The notes beneath the pieces are model-generated. The model was given only the letters and a program-made list of their open reading frames with translations. It was not told the DNA's origin and ran no database searches. The position numbers were made by a program, and so were the translations under genes. From NCBI GenBank assembly GCA_963713445.1, contig CAVQMB010000030.1, positions 1-31,207 on the forward strand: a DNA stretch of 31,207 nucleotides. Direction: 5' to 3'. Source of the DNA: CAVQMB01 sp963713445 (GTDB lineage Bacteria > Pseudomonadota > Gammaproteobacteria > Competibacterales > Competibacteraceae). This document shows positions 23,438-31,191 of this stretch, piece by piece (within the stretch, counting starts at the first letter, position 1; every line of letters starts with the position of its first letter).

Positions 23438-24649
23438 ATGTCACAGAAAAACAAACTACGTGTGGAAAATGTTACCAAGATATTCGGTGATCAACCCGAA
23501 CAGGCTCTGCGGCAGTTGGAGGCGGGTGTCCCGAAAGACGAGATCTATCGCACCACGCGCAGCGTGGCGGCAGTCGCCAATGTGTCGTTCGAAGTCGGCC
23601 AGGGCGAAATCTTTGTGGTCATGGGGTTGTCCGGCTCTGGCAAATCCACTCTGATCCGTTGTTTGAACCGGTTGATTGAGCCCACCAGCGGGCACGTCTT
23701 TCTGGACGGCGATGATCTGCTGGCGGCCGATGCCCGAAGCCTGCGCGAGATCCGGCGCACCAAGCTGGGCATGGTGTTTCAGCATTTCGCGCTGATGCCA
23801 CATCGAACGGTGGGTCAGAACACCGAGTACAGTCTGAAAATCCGCGGTATCGACCGCGCCACCCGGCGCCAGGCAGCGTTAAAGGCCCTTGAGCAGGTGG
23901 GACTGCGCGAGTGGGCCGACAGCATGCCCCAACAGCTCAGCGGCGGTATGCAGCAGCGAGTTGGACTGGCCCGGGCACTGGCCGCCGATCCCGAACTTCT
24001 GCTAATGGATGAGCCCTTCAGTGCACTGGACCCGCTGATCCGGCGTGATATGCAGCAGGAGTTGCTGCAACTCCAGCGGCATATGCACAAGACCATCATC
24101 TTCATCACCCATGATCTTAACGAGGCGCTGATACTGGGCGACCGGATCGCCATCATGAAGGACGGTCAGTTCGTCCAGCTGGGTACGGCGGAGGACATCG
24201 TCAGCCAGCCGGCCACCGACTACGTGGCGGCCTTTACCCAGGATGTGGACCGCGGTCGGGTGTTCCGGCTTGGCAGCATCATGCATGATCCGCAGTCACT
24301 GCCGGCCGCCAGTGACCTGGCGACTGCCAGAGAGCGTCTGCAGCAGGTCACGGACGGAGCCTTGTACGTCGTGGACGGTGAACAACGGCCTCAGGGTTTG
24401 ATTACTGCGGCAGCGCTCGATGGCGTTGGCCGGGGCTCCCTGCAGGATTATTTGCGAACCGACTTTCCGAGCGCCGATTGCGATACTCACCTGAGCGACG
24501 TCTACAGCCAGTGTGCGGCGGGTGTCCCGATTGCGGTGCTCGACGGGGGCGGCCGCCTGTGCGGAGTGGTCGAACCTGCGCAAGTCTTCGCCAAACTGGC
24601 CGGCGGCCAGGTGACTGAGAGCGCTGCGTCCGACACAACAGCCCGCTGA
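23438..24649 (+). CDS. proV: Glycine betaine/proline betaine ABC transporter ATP-binding protein
   Basis: This is the ATPase of the ProU-type osmoprotectant importer. The 403-residue protein has the ProV N-terminal extension, Walker A GLSGSGKST (63-71), Q-loop Gln115, signature LSGGMQQR (167-174), Walker B LLLMDEP (187-193), the FITHDLNEA H-loop and a C-terminal CBS-domain region (about 275-395), which in OpuA-type systems senses ionic strength or nucleotides. The start ATG 23438 has GGGAG 3 bases upstream and matches the ProV N-terminus; the frame stays open leftward to 23255 but that part looks non-coding. proW starts 15 bases after its stop. Confidence 0.96.
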   Translation: MSQKNKLRVENVTKIFGDQPEQALRQLEAGVPKDEIYRTTRSVAAVANVSFEVGQGEIFVVMGLSGSGKSTLIRCLNRLIEPTSGHVFLDGDDLLAADARSLREIRRTKLGMVFQHFALMPHRTVGQNTEYSLKIRGIDRATRRQAALKALEQVGLREWADSMPQQLSGGMQQRVGLARALAADPELLLMDEPFSALDPLIRRDMQQELLQLQRHMHKTIIFITHDLNEALILGDRIAIMKDGQFVQLGTAEDIVSQPATDYVAAFTQDVDRGRVFRLGSIMHDPQSLPAASDLATARERLQQVTDGALYVVDGEQRPQGLITAAALDGVGRGSLQDYLRTDFPSADCDTHLSDVYSQCAAGVPIAVLDGGGRLCGVVEPAQVFAKLAGGQVTESAASDTTAR

Positions 24650-24664
24650 ACCAGGGAGACCGAC

Positions 24665-25614
24665 ATGCATTGGCAGATTTCCTATTACTACGTACTGCCG
24701 CTGGACGACTGGATCGAGTACTTCGTCAAAGACTGGCTGGTGCCAAACTTCAGGCCGGCACTCAGAGCGGCGCAGGTGCCGGTTAACTATGTACTGCAGA
24801 ATCTCGATGCGTTTCTGCACTGGATACCGTTTCCGGTATTCGTACTGGTGGCCACCTTCCTGGCGTGGCTGCTGGCTACGCGTGGCGTCGCGATCTTCAC
24901 CTTCATTGCAACGATCCTATTTGATCTGTTCGGCATGTGGCAGCCGACCATGACAACACTGGCAATGGTACTCACCTCGGTGGTGTTCTGTGCCGTTGTC
25001 GGCATTCCAGTGGGCATTATCGCGGCCCGCAGTGATCGCGCCGCATCCGTGATCCGTCCGATTCTCGACATCATGCAGACCATTCCGGCCTTCGTTTATC
25101 TGGTGCCGATCGTAATGCTGTTCGGAGTCGGGTTGGTGCCGGGTATCATCGCCACCATTATCTTTGCCATGCCGCCGATCATACGACTGACCAATCTGGG
25201 GATTCGTCAGGTTCAGGCGGACCTGGTCGAGGCTGCGTACGCCTTCGGTTCGACGCCGTGGCAGCTGCTGTGGGATGTCCAGGTGCCGCTGGCGCTACGG
25301 ACCATTATGGCGGGTCTCAACCAGACCCTGATGCTGGCCTTGTCGATGGTGGTCATCGCAGCGCTGATCGGTGCTGGCGGCCTGGGGCTCCAGGTGTACA
25401 CCGGTCTGGGCGACTGGATGTCGGAATGGCCGCATTGGGCGGTATCGGGATCGTACTGTTGGCCATCGTACTTGACCGGATTACCCAGTCGCTGGGTGAG
25501 ACCGGCCGTGCCGATGTGGTCTCGCCCGGCGAGAAGCTGGCCAGGCTTCTCGGCCGCCGCCGTGGTGCGGCGGCGGCTACCGGTGATGACCGCGATTCCG
25601 GCCGGAACAGTTAG
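24665..25614 (+). CDS. proW: Glycine betaine/proline betaine ABC transporter permease, with apparent frameshift near 25410
   Basis: Permease subunit of the ProU-type importer. The N-terminal soluble and first-helix region, the binding-protein-dependent transport domain (TLAMVLTSVVFCAVVGIPVG, IIAARSDRAA, MQTIPAFVYLVPIVMLFG) and the EAA-like loop (VQADLVEAAYAFGSTPWQLL) are all in frame up to GGLGLQVYTGLG at about residue 248. The normal ending, RLDVGMAALGGIGIVLLAIV and LDRITQSLG, continues only in the -1 frame and stops at 25614. One added base near 25408-25411 (GGGC) would restore a 316-residue ProW. Unshifted, the original frame runs to 25687 with unrelated residues and would lose the final helix. 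No slippery heptamer is evident. AGGGAG precedes the ATG. A base error or a recent inactivating mutation are both possible. Confidence 0.88.
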
Positions 25615-25634
25615 CATCGCCGTCTGTGATTTTC

Positions 25635-25658
25635 GATCGGCTCTTTTCGGAGCCGATC
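25635..25658 (+). other. Perfect stem-loop between proW and proX
   Basis: GATCGGCTC (25635-25643) and GAGCCGATC (25650-25658) form a 9-bp perfect stem with a six-base loop (TTTTCG). No T-run follows, so it is not a standard terminator. Its place after proW and before the binding-protein gene suggests an mRNA-stabilising or partially terminating element that adjusts proX level relative to proVW, as is seen for other ABC importers (inference). Confidence 0.6.
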
Positions 25659-25780
25659 ACCCATGTGTGCCGGCGCTCTTAACATAAGCAGTCCGGCACA
25701 TTCTATCCGGCAGCGGGATACGCTGCCCGGCCAAGACCGGAGCGGGACGTTCCGGCCCTTTCGCCAATAAGGAGAACATT

Positions 25781-26830
25781 ATGCGTAGATCAGCATTCGC
25801 TACACTCACCGGCCTTACCGCTAGCGCGCTGCTTGCGGTTGGTATGGCACTGCCAACGGCCCAGGCCAAAGACCTGCCGGGTACCGGGAAAACGGTCAAG
25901 CCAGCCCGGGCGACCTGGGATACCGGCTGGTTTCAGACTGAAATCTACATCAAGGCCATCGAGAAGCTGGGTTACAACGTACAGCCGCCGGTAACCCTTG
26001 GCAATCCGGCGTTCTACCAGGCCGTGGGGCAGGGTGACGTCGACTTCTGGGTCAACGGATGGTTTCCGTTGCACAACACCTATAAGAAGAATTTCCAGCC
26101 CGGCGCCGAGACCATTGGCTACGTTGCCAAGGGTGGTGCCTTGCAGGGCTATCTGATCGACAAGAAGACCGCTGAAAAATATCACATCACCAATTTGAGC
26201 GATTTCAAAAACAAGAAGATCGACAAGCTGTTCGACACCAACGGTGATGGTAAGGCAAACCTGGTAGCCTGTCCGCCCGGTTGGGGCTGCGAACTGGTCA
26301 TCAAGCACCAGTTGGATGCCTACGGTCTGCGGCCTTATATCGAACCGATCAAGGCCAGCTACTCGGCGTCGATGGCCGATGCCATCGGGCGCTACCGGGA
26401 GGGCAAGCCGATCTTCTTCTATACCTGGACGCCAAACTGGACTGTCGGCATGCTGAAGCCCGGCAAAGACGTGGTCTGGCTGGAAGTGCCGTATCCGTCG
26501 CTGCCAAAGGATCAGAAAAATCTGGAGAAGTACACCAGCCTGAAAAACGTCAAAGGCTGCGCCGGGGGCCATAACCCGTGCAAACTGGGTTGGCCTGCCA
26601 ATGACATCCGGCCGGTGGCTAACAAGGCTTTTCTGAAGAAGAATCCGGCCATCAAGAAGCTGTTTGAGGAAATGCGGATTCCCATCAAGGCCATCTATGC
26701 TCAGAACGCCCAAATGAACGCCGGTGCCGACAAGCCCAAAGACATCTCGCATCAGGCGGACCAGTGGATCGCGGCGCATCAGAAAGAGTTCAACCGCTGG
26801 ATCAAACAGGCCGAAGCCGCAGCCGACTGA
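25781..26830 (+). CDS. proX: Glycine betaine/proline betaine-binding periplasmic protein
   Basis: ProX captures glycine betaine or proline betaine in the periplasm and delivers it to ProVW. The 349-residue precursor has a signal peptide cleaved near AQA-KD (about residue 29). The sequence closely follows E. coli ProX: ATWDTGWFQTEIY near the mature N-terminus, DVDFWVNGWFPLH, LFDTNGDGKANLVACPPGWGCE, and FFYTWTPNW. Tryptophans in these motifs supply the aromatic box for the quaternary ammonium group. AAGGAG lies 7 bases before the ATG. The 94-base gap after the proW -1-frame stop holds a stem-loop. A strong terminator follows the gene. Confidence 0.96.
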   Translation: MRRSAFATLTGLTASALLAVGMALPTAQAKDLPGTGKTVKPARATWDTGWFQTEIYIKAIEKLGYNVQPPVTLGNPAFYQAVGQGDVDFWVNGWFPLHNTYKKNFQPGAETIGYVAKGGALQGYLIDKKTAEKYHITNLSDFKNKKIDKLFDTNGDGKANLVACPPGWGCELVIKHQLDAYGLRPYIEPIKASYSASMADAIGRYREGKPIFFYTWTPNWTVGMLKPGKDVVWLEVPYPSLPKDQKNLEKYTSLKNVKGCAGGHNPCKLGWPANDIRPVANKAFLKKNPAIKKLFEEMRIPIKAIYAQNAQMNAGADKPKDISHQADQWIAAHQKEFNRWIKQAEAAAD

Positions 26831-26850
26831 GCGTCCGATCCAGCAACGTC

Positions 26851-26882
26851 AAGCCGCGTCGACGCCACGACGCGGCTTTTTT
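26851..26882 (+). terminator. Rho-independent terminator of proVWX
   Basis: AAGCCGCGTCG (26851-26861) pairs perfectly with CGACGCGGCTT (26868-26878) across a six-base loop and is followed by T residues to 26882. This GC-rich stem with a T-run lies 21 bases after the proX stop and is a clear intrinsic terminator. Confidence 0.92.
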
Positions 26883-26910
26883 CGTATCCCTTTCCTTGAT
26901 CCTAACTGAA

Positions 26911-26939
26911 TTGCTCGACGGGAGGGTTTTTGCTATAAG
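26911..26939 (+). promoter_or_regulatory. dksA promoter with extended -10
   Basis: TTGCTC (26911-26916) and TATAAG (26934-26939) are spaced by 17 bases, and TGC directly precedes the -10, giving an extended -10 element. Start of transcription would be near 26946, leaving a short leader with AGGAG before the dksA ATG. It stands just after the proX terminator, so dksA-gluQ forms its own unit. Confidence 0.7.
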
Positions 26940-26971
26940 CTTAAAGGCTGCGCACGGAATGAGGAGTAACC

Positions 26972-27406
26972 ATGGCCTTAGCTGACAGCCCTGTGGCTGT
27001 TCCAACTGTCGAGCCTTACCAGGCGGGTGAGGACGAGGAGTACATGAACGAAGCGCAGAAGGAGCACTTCCGGCAGTTGCTACTGCAATGGCGGGGGCAA
27101 CTGATGGAGGGCGTCGAGCGCACCGTCACCCACATGCAGGGCGGGTCGAGTAATCACCCCGACCCGACCGACCGGGCTACGCAGGAGGAGGAATTCGCGA
27201 TCGAGTTGCGTACCCGCGATCGTGAGCGCAAGTTGTTGCGCAAGATCGACGCCACGCTGGCGTTGATCGATAACGATGATTACGGTTACTGCGATACCTG
27301 CGGTTCGGAAATCGGGCTCGGCCGGCTTGAGGCGCGGCCTACTGCGACGCTTTGTATCGAGTGCAAGACCCTGCAGGAACTGAAAGAGAAACGACAGGGG
27401 CGCTGA
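26972..27406 (+). CDS. dksA: RNA polymerase-binding transcription factor DksA
   Basis: DksA binds the RNA polymerase secondary channel and, with ppGpp, controls rRNA and amino-acid biosynthesis promoters. The 144-residue protein has an N-terminal acidic segment, a coiled coil whose tip carries the functional Asp67-Arg68-Ala69 (PTDRATQEEEF), and a four-cysteine zinc finger (Cys107, Cys110, Cys128, Cys131) with GRLEARPTATLCIECK. All family-critical residues are kept, so this is a full zinc-containing DksA and not a cysteine-poor paralogue. AGGAG precedes the ATG. gluQ follows with overlapping frames, the common dksA-gluQ arrangement. Confidence 0.97.
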   Translation: MALADSPVAVPTVEPYQAGEDEEYMNEAQKEHFRQLLLQWRGQLMEGVERTVTHMQGGSSNHPDPTDRATQEEEFAIELRTRDRERKLLRKIDATLALIDNDDYGYCDTCGSEIGLGRLEARPTATLCIECKTLQELKEKRQGR

Positions 27407-28368
27407 ACACTGATAACAGCGATATCCGGCCGGGCTCAGATACACGGAATGATGCGCGCGCCGGCTGTTATCGCGGGCGGTTCGCGCCGTCCCCCAGCGG
27501 ACCGCTGCACTTCGGCTCGCTGGTGGCTGCCGTGGCCAGCTATCTCGATGCGCGCCACAACGGCGGTGATTGGCTGCTGCGGATCGACGACGTCGATGCG
27601 CCCCGGGTAGTGCCGGGTGCGGCGGACCGGATCTGCCGCAGCCTGGCGTGTCACGGTCTGTATTGGGATGGTGTCGTGCGCTATCAGAGCCGCTGGCTGG
27701 GGGATTACCAGGCAGCGCTCGAACGCCTGACCGCAGCCGGTCTCACCTATCCTTGTAGTTGTACCCGGCGGGAACTGCGCGCGCTTGTCGCAGCGGGGTC
27801 GACGGGGTTGATTTATCCCGGATTCTGTCGTGACGGGCCGCGTCAGCCCGGGCGCCGCGCCGCGATTAGGGTGCGCGTTCCGGAGGCTCTAATTGGTTTC
27901 GATGATCTGCTGCAAGGCCGGTTTCAGCAGCACCTTGCCGCTGAGGTCGGGGATTTCGTTGTCCGCCGTGGCGATGGCTTGCTGGCCTATCAGCTGGCAG
28001 TCGTGGTCGACGATGCCGCACAGCGCGTGACCCATGTCGTCCGGGGTAGCGACCTGCTTGATTCCACGCCCCGACAGATTTTTCTGCAGCAGCAGCTGGG
28101 TCTGCCGACACCGCGTTACCTGCACATCCCGGTCAGCGTTGATCGTCGCGGCCACAAGTTGAGCAAGCAGACCGGTGCCGCAGCTCTGGACGACACCCGG
28201 CCAGGGCCGGCACTGTACGACGCTCTGGCGCTGCTGGGCCAGCGCCCGCCGCGCGAACTTCAGGGGGCGCCGCCGGCGCTGCTGCTGGAGTGGGCGACCG
28301 CGCGCTGGTCGGTGGACCGGATACCCCGGCGGCGCCAGTTCACGCCCGGGGCTCTGGCGCCAGGCTAG
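27361..28368 (+). CDS. gluQ: Glutamyl-Q tRNA(Asp) synthetase
   Basis: GluQRS activates glutamate and attaches it to queuosine at the tRNA(Asp) anticodon. The catalytic core begins GRFAPSPSGPLHFGSLVAAV, followed by LLRIDDVDAPR, a zinc site (PCSC ... YPGFC), the DGLLAYQLAVVVDDA motif, a RGSDLLDSTPRQ motif and a KMSKS-like HKLSKQ. The C-terminal anticodon-binding domain of full glutamyl-tRNA synthetases is missing, as expected. The start is uncertain: GTG 27361 and TTG 27352 lie inside dksA, while a CTG at 27403 would overlap the dksA stop (CTGA). There is no ATG before the core. The 3' end overlaps convergent rraA by 29 bases. Confidence 0.92.
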   Translation: MQDPAGTERETTGALNTDNSDIRPGSDTRNDARAGCYRGRFAPSPSGPLHFGSLVAAVASYLDARHNGGDWLLRIDDVDAPRVVPGAADRICRSLACHGLYWDGVVRYQSRWLGDYQAALERLTAAGLTYPCSCTRRELRALVAAGSTGLIYPGFCRDGPRQPGRRAAIRVRVPEALIGFDDLLQGRFQQHLAAEVGDFVVRRGDGLLAYQLAVVVDDAAQRVTHVVRGSDLLDSTPRQIFLQQQLGLPTPRYLHIPVSVDRRGHKLSKQTGAAALDDTRPGPALYDALALLGQRPPRELQGAPPALLLEWATARWSVDRIPRRRQFTPGALAPG

Positions 28369-28858
28369 GGTCGGGATGGTGCAGCGGCCGGGTGGCGACC
28401 ACCAGGCCGTCGGCATCGGCGTACAGATAATCGCCGCTGTTGAAAGTCACTCCCGCGAAGCGTACCGCGACGTCGCTTGCGCCCTGGCCGCGCTTGGCGC
28501 TGCGCAGCGGGTGGGCGTCAAGCGCCTTGACCCCGAAATCCATGGTGGCCAGTATGGCACTGTCGCGAATACAGCCGTAAATGACGGCGCCGGCCCAGCC
28601 ATGGTGCCGGCCGAGCTCGGCGAGCTGGTCACCGAGTAGTGCGCAGCGCCGGGAACCGCCCCCGTCGACCACCAGGATGTGACCATTCCCTGGTTGTTCC
28701 AGCGCCGATCGCACCATAGTGTTGTCCTCGAACAGCCGTAGTGTCGCGATGGGCCCGTGAAACACCGTCCGGCCGCCGAAATTGCGCAGCAATGGTTCAG
28801 CGATCTGCAGTTCGGCACTGTACGCGTCACACAAATCACAGGTTGTTATAGCCGCCAT
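28340..28858 (-). CDS. rraA: RraA family protein (RNase E regulator or HMG/oxaloacetate aldolase-like)
   Basis: A 172-residue protein aligned by eye with E. coli RraA: TCDLCDAYSAELQIAEPLLR, NFGGRTVFHGPIATLRLFED, HILVVDGGGSRRCALLGDQL and GVTFNSGDYLYADADGLVVA are family hallmarks. RraA forms a trimeric ring that binds RNase E. Here the CIRDSAIL segment keeps the Arg-Asp pair used for metal and substrate by the related 4-hydroxy-4-methyl-2-oxoglutarate aldolases, which E. coli RraA lacks (VRQ there, from memory). Aldolase or oxaloacetate decarboxylase activity is therefore possible. GAGGA lies about 9 bases before the ATG. Convergent with gluQ. Confidence 0.9.
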   Translation of the reverse strand: MAAITTCDLCDAYSAELQIAEPLLRNFGGRTVFHGPIATLRLFEDNTMVRSALEQPGNGHILVVDGGGSRRCALLGDQLAELGRHHGWAGAVIYGCIRDSAILATMDFGVKALDAHPLRSAKRGQGASDVAVRFAGVTFNSGDYLYADADGLVVATRPLHHPDPSLAPEPRA

Positions 28859-28907
28859 TGAAGACTGTCCTCAGGGGCAGGGTTGGCGGGCCGGCGGTGG
28901 CGGGGAA

Positions 28908-29510
28908 TCAACCCCAGTAACGCACCGGGCCGGTGTCGACGTGTACGAAACCGGAGCGCGGGTAGTAGCCCACGCCGCCCAGTTTGAGCGACATGGCGGC
29001 CCGCCGCACCTCGGCCAGGCCACGTCCCGGGACGTGAATGTCGGTGGCCTGGCCGTACATATGGAAGCTGTTTTTGGCAACACCGGAACTGCGCTGGCGC
29101 AGCATGGCATTGGTCTGCGGCGAACGGTAGCCGCACAGAATTTCCAACGGGCGCTTGGAATCGAGTTTCAGTCGCAGGGTGTAGAGCAGGTCGATCAGGT
29201 GTTTATCGATGCGCTTGACCAGACCATTGTAGTGATCCCGCAGGGCGTAGTTGATCTCCTGCATCGACTCCCGGATATAGCCATCACTGGGCGTCCAGTA
29301 CACCAGCCGCAGGGTTTCTCCGGTATGCGGCGAGTAGAACGACACCGCGCGTTCCCGGCTTGCCGCCAGGGCCGGGGTGCTGGCGAGCAGGCCAAGCGTG
29401 GCAGTGGTGGCCGCGGACACGCACAGGAAGTTGCGGCGACTGACCGCATTGCCGCCGCCGGCGGGTTGCGGCCCGGTAGCTTGAGGACGCTGTGGATTAC
29501 GACGTAGCAT
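28908..29510 (-). CDS. Tat-exported DUF882/M15-like peptidase (YcbK/MepK family)
   Basis: A 200-residue protein with a twin-arginine signal (Ser-Arg25-Arg26-Asn-Phe-Leu then LGLLASTPALA, cleavage near residue 50). The mature domain matches DUF882, related to M15 zinc peptidases; E. coli MepK of this family cuts peptidoglycan cross-links. Zinc ligands are visible as His and Asp in SFHMYGQATDIHV and a final His in GFVHVDTGPVRYWG. EILCGYRSPQTNAML is the usual substrate-loop motif. ATG 29510 has AGGAG about 10 bases upstream; a longer frame to 29594 is less likely. It stands alone, divergent from ybaK. Endopeptidase activity is inferred from the family. Confidence 0.9.
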   Translation of the reverse strand: MLRRNPQRPQATGPQPAGGGNAVSRRNFLCVSAATTATLGLLASTPALAASRERAVSFYSPHTGETLRLVYWTPSDGYIRESMQEINYALRDHYNGLVKRIDKHLIDLLYTLRLKLDSKRPLEILCGYRSPQTNAMLRQRSSGVAKNSFHMYGQATDIHVPGRGLAEVRRAAMSLKLGGVGYYPRSGFVHVDTGPVRYWG

Positions 29511-29676
29511 AGGTTGCAGTCTCCTAATACACTGGGTTGCGGTTATTGTTGTTATGGTTGGGTAAGGTCCGGCGTCGGCCCGGAGGCCGTGCAACCGGGG
29601 TGAGCGTTCGGCGCCAACGGAGGCCTGGTGGGGTTGGCTGGCGGGCGGAACGAACCAGCATCAAGAGGTTGGCTTA

Positions 29677-30156
29677 GTGGCGAAAAAGCAGCCTGTAACA
29701 GCGGCCGTGCGCATGTTGCGTGCGCATGGCGTAAGTTTTACGGAACATGCCTTCAGATATCAGGATCGGGGCGGGGCAGCTCAGGGGGCCCGGGTTCTGG
29801 GCGTTGCCGAGCACGACGTCATCAAAACGCTGATCATGGAAAACGATCATAAGGAAGCCTTGATTGTGCTCATGCACGGCGATCGCCAGGTTTCGACCAA
29901 ACAGCTAGCACGCAGCATTGCTGCAAAGTCGGTTGTTCCGTGTGAGCCCGACGTAGCCTGCAGACACAGCGGTTATTTGATTGGCGGTACCTCTCCCTTC
30001 GGTACTCGCAAAACTATGCCTGTATTTATCGAAACCTCGATCTTAGAGCTTCCCCGGCTGTTTATCAACGGGGGCCGTCGCGGTTATCTGCTGGAAATGA
30101 GGCCGCAGGACCTGCAGCGGGTGCTGGGTGCCACGCCGGTCGCCGTGGCCGTTTGA
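29677..30156 (+). CDS. ybaK: YbaK/EbsC family aminoacyl-tRNA deacylase
   Basis: YbaK removes cysteine wrongly attached to tRNA(Pro) by prolyl-tRNA synthetase. The 159-residue length equals E. coli YbaK. The catalytic lysine is Lys50 in EHDVIKTLIM. The conserved SGYLIGGTSPFGTRKTMPVFIE and INGGRRGYLLEM segments follow. The GTG start is preceded by AGAGG about 8 bases upstream. The 166-base gap from the divergent DUF882 gene holds both leaders, but no strong hexamer pair was seen there. Substrate specificity (Cys-tRNA-Pro against related substrates) is not certain from sequence. Confidence 0.9.
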   Translation: MAKKQPVTAAVRMLRAHGVSFTEHAFRYQDRGGAAQGARVLGVAEHDVIKTLIMENDHKEALIVLMHGDRQVSTKQLARSIAAKSVVPCEPDVACRHSGYLIGGTSPFGTRKTMPVFIETSILELPRLFINGGRRGYLLEMRPQDLQRVLGATPVAVAV

Positions 30157-30225
30157 CACCAGCCGAGCCTTGCGCTCCACTTAAACGGCTTTGACTACCC
30201 ATTTCACCACAGCGGGAACATCATT

Positions 30226-31191
30226 ATGTTGATACGCGAAGCGGGGCTGCTGCGACTGGCCGCCGCCATCGTCCGGCAAGGCGGCAGTGAATCCGCGGAG
30301 GCTGACATCGTCAGCGAGCATCTGGTGACTGCCAATCTCACCGGGCACGACAGCCACGGTGTCGGTATGTTACCCACGTATGTGGAAAATCTGCGGGCCG
30401 GGCTGCTGCAGCCTAACCGGCCGGCGAGGCTGGTGACCGACAATGGTCCCATCATGGTGTTCGACGGCCAGCACGGCTACGGTCAGCGGGTCGCGCGCGA
30501 GGCGGTGGCCGCCGCCATAGAACGCTGCCGCCAGACCGGCGTGGTGCTGCTGGCGCTCCGTAGTGCCCACCATATCGGCCGCATCGGGACCTACGGTGAA
30601 CAGGTTATAGCAGCCGGCCTGGTCGGTTTGCACTTTGTCAACGTCACCGACCACGATCCCTGGGTGGTGCCGTTTGCCGGCCGGGAGGCCCGGCTGGTGA
30701 CCAACCCGGTCTGTCTGGCGATGCCGGGAACGGACAACACGGCGCCCCTGCTGCTGGACATGGCGACCAGCCGGATCGCGGTCGGCAAGGCCCGGGTGGC
30801 ACTGAACAAGGGTGTGCCACTGGCCGACGGCATGGCCCTCGATGCCGCGGGCGAGCCCTGCAACGATCCGGTTGAACTGTTCGGGCCGCCGCGTGGTGCG
30901 CTGCTGCCGTTTGGCGAGCACAAGGGTTCCGGCCTCGCCCTGTTCTGTGAACTGCTGGCCGGTGCACTGACGGGGGGTGGCACCATTCAACCGGGTAATG
31001 AGCGGCATTACAGCATCATCAACAATATGCTGGCGATCCTGGTCGATCCGGCGCGGCTGGTCGATACGCATTGGTTGGGAAGCGAGATTGACGCCTTGAT
31101 CGAGTATGTCAAATCGTCAGCGCCGCAGGATCCGAACCAACCGGTGCAGGTCGCCGGTGAACCGGAGCGACGGGCACTGAGCAATACGTAA
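30226..31191 (+). CDS. Malate/L-lactate dehydrogenase family oxidoreductase (Ldh2-type)
   Basis: A 321-residue NAD(P)-dependent 2-hydroxyacid dehydrogenase of the YlbC/ComC/MDH type-2 family, distinct from classical Rossmann malate dehydrogenases. Motifs include GHDSHGVGMLPTYV, the LRSAHHIGRIGTYGE region, HFVNVTDHDPWVVPF, DMATSRIAVGK, NKGVPLADG and PFGEHKGSGLALFCELLAGA. Substrate may be malate, lactate, sulfolactate, ureidoglycolate or similar, and cannot be told from sequence. The C-terminus ends soon after GEPERR, about 20-30 residues earlier than relatives I recall. GGGAAC lies shortly before the ATG. A further ATG at 31196 in the last bases could begin another gene, but too little is visible. 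Confidence 0.88.
   Translation: MLIREAGLLRLAAAIVRQGGSESAEADIVSEHLVTANLTGHDSHGVGMLPTYVENLRAGLLQPNRPARLVTDNGPIMVFDGQHGYGQRVAREAVAAAIERCRQTGVVLLALRSAHHIGRIGTYGEQVIAAGLVGLHFVNVTDHDPWVVPFAGREARLVTNPVCLAMPGTDNTAPLLLDMATSRIAVGKARVALNKGVPLADGMALDAAGEPCNDPVELFGPPRGALLPFGEHKGSGLALFCELLAGALTGGGTIQPGNERHYSIINNMLAILVDPARLVDTHWLGSEIDALIEYVKSSAPQDPNQPVQVAGEPERRALSNT

Noticed and set aside
25400..25415. Programmed -1 frameshifting as the explanation of the proW frame break
   Set aside because: No X-XXY-YYZ slippery heptamer and no suitable downstream pseudoknot are visible; the 0-frame product also loses a conserved helix, so a base error or mutation is more likely.
25790..26779. 329-codon open frame antisense to proX
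   Set aside because: proX is strongly supported by motifs, signal peptide, ribosome site and terminator; the antisense frame is a codon-bias shadow.
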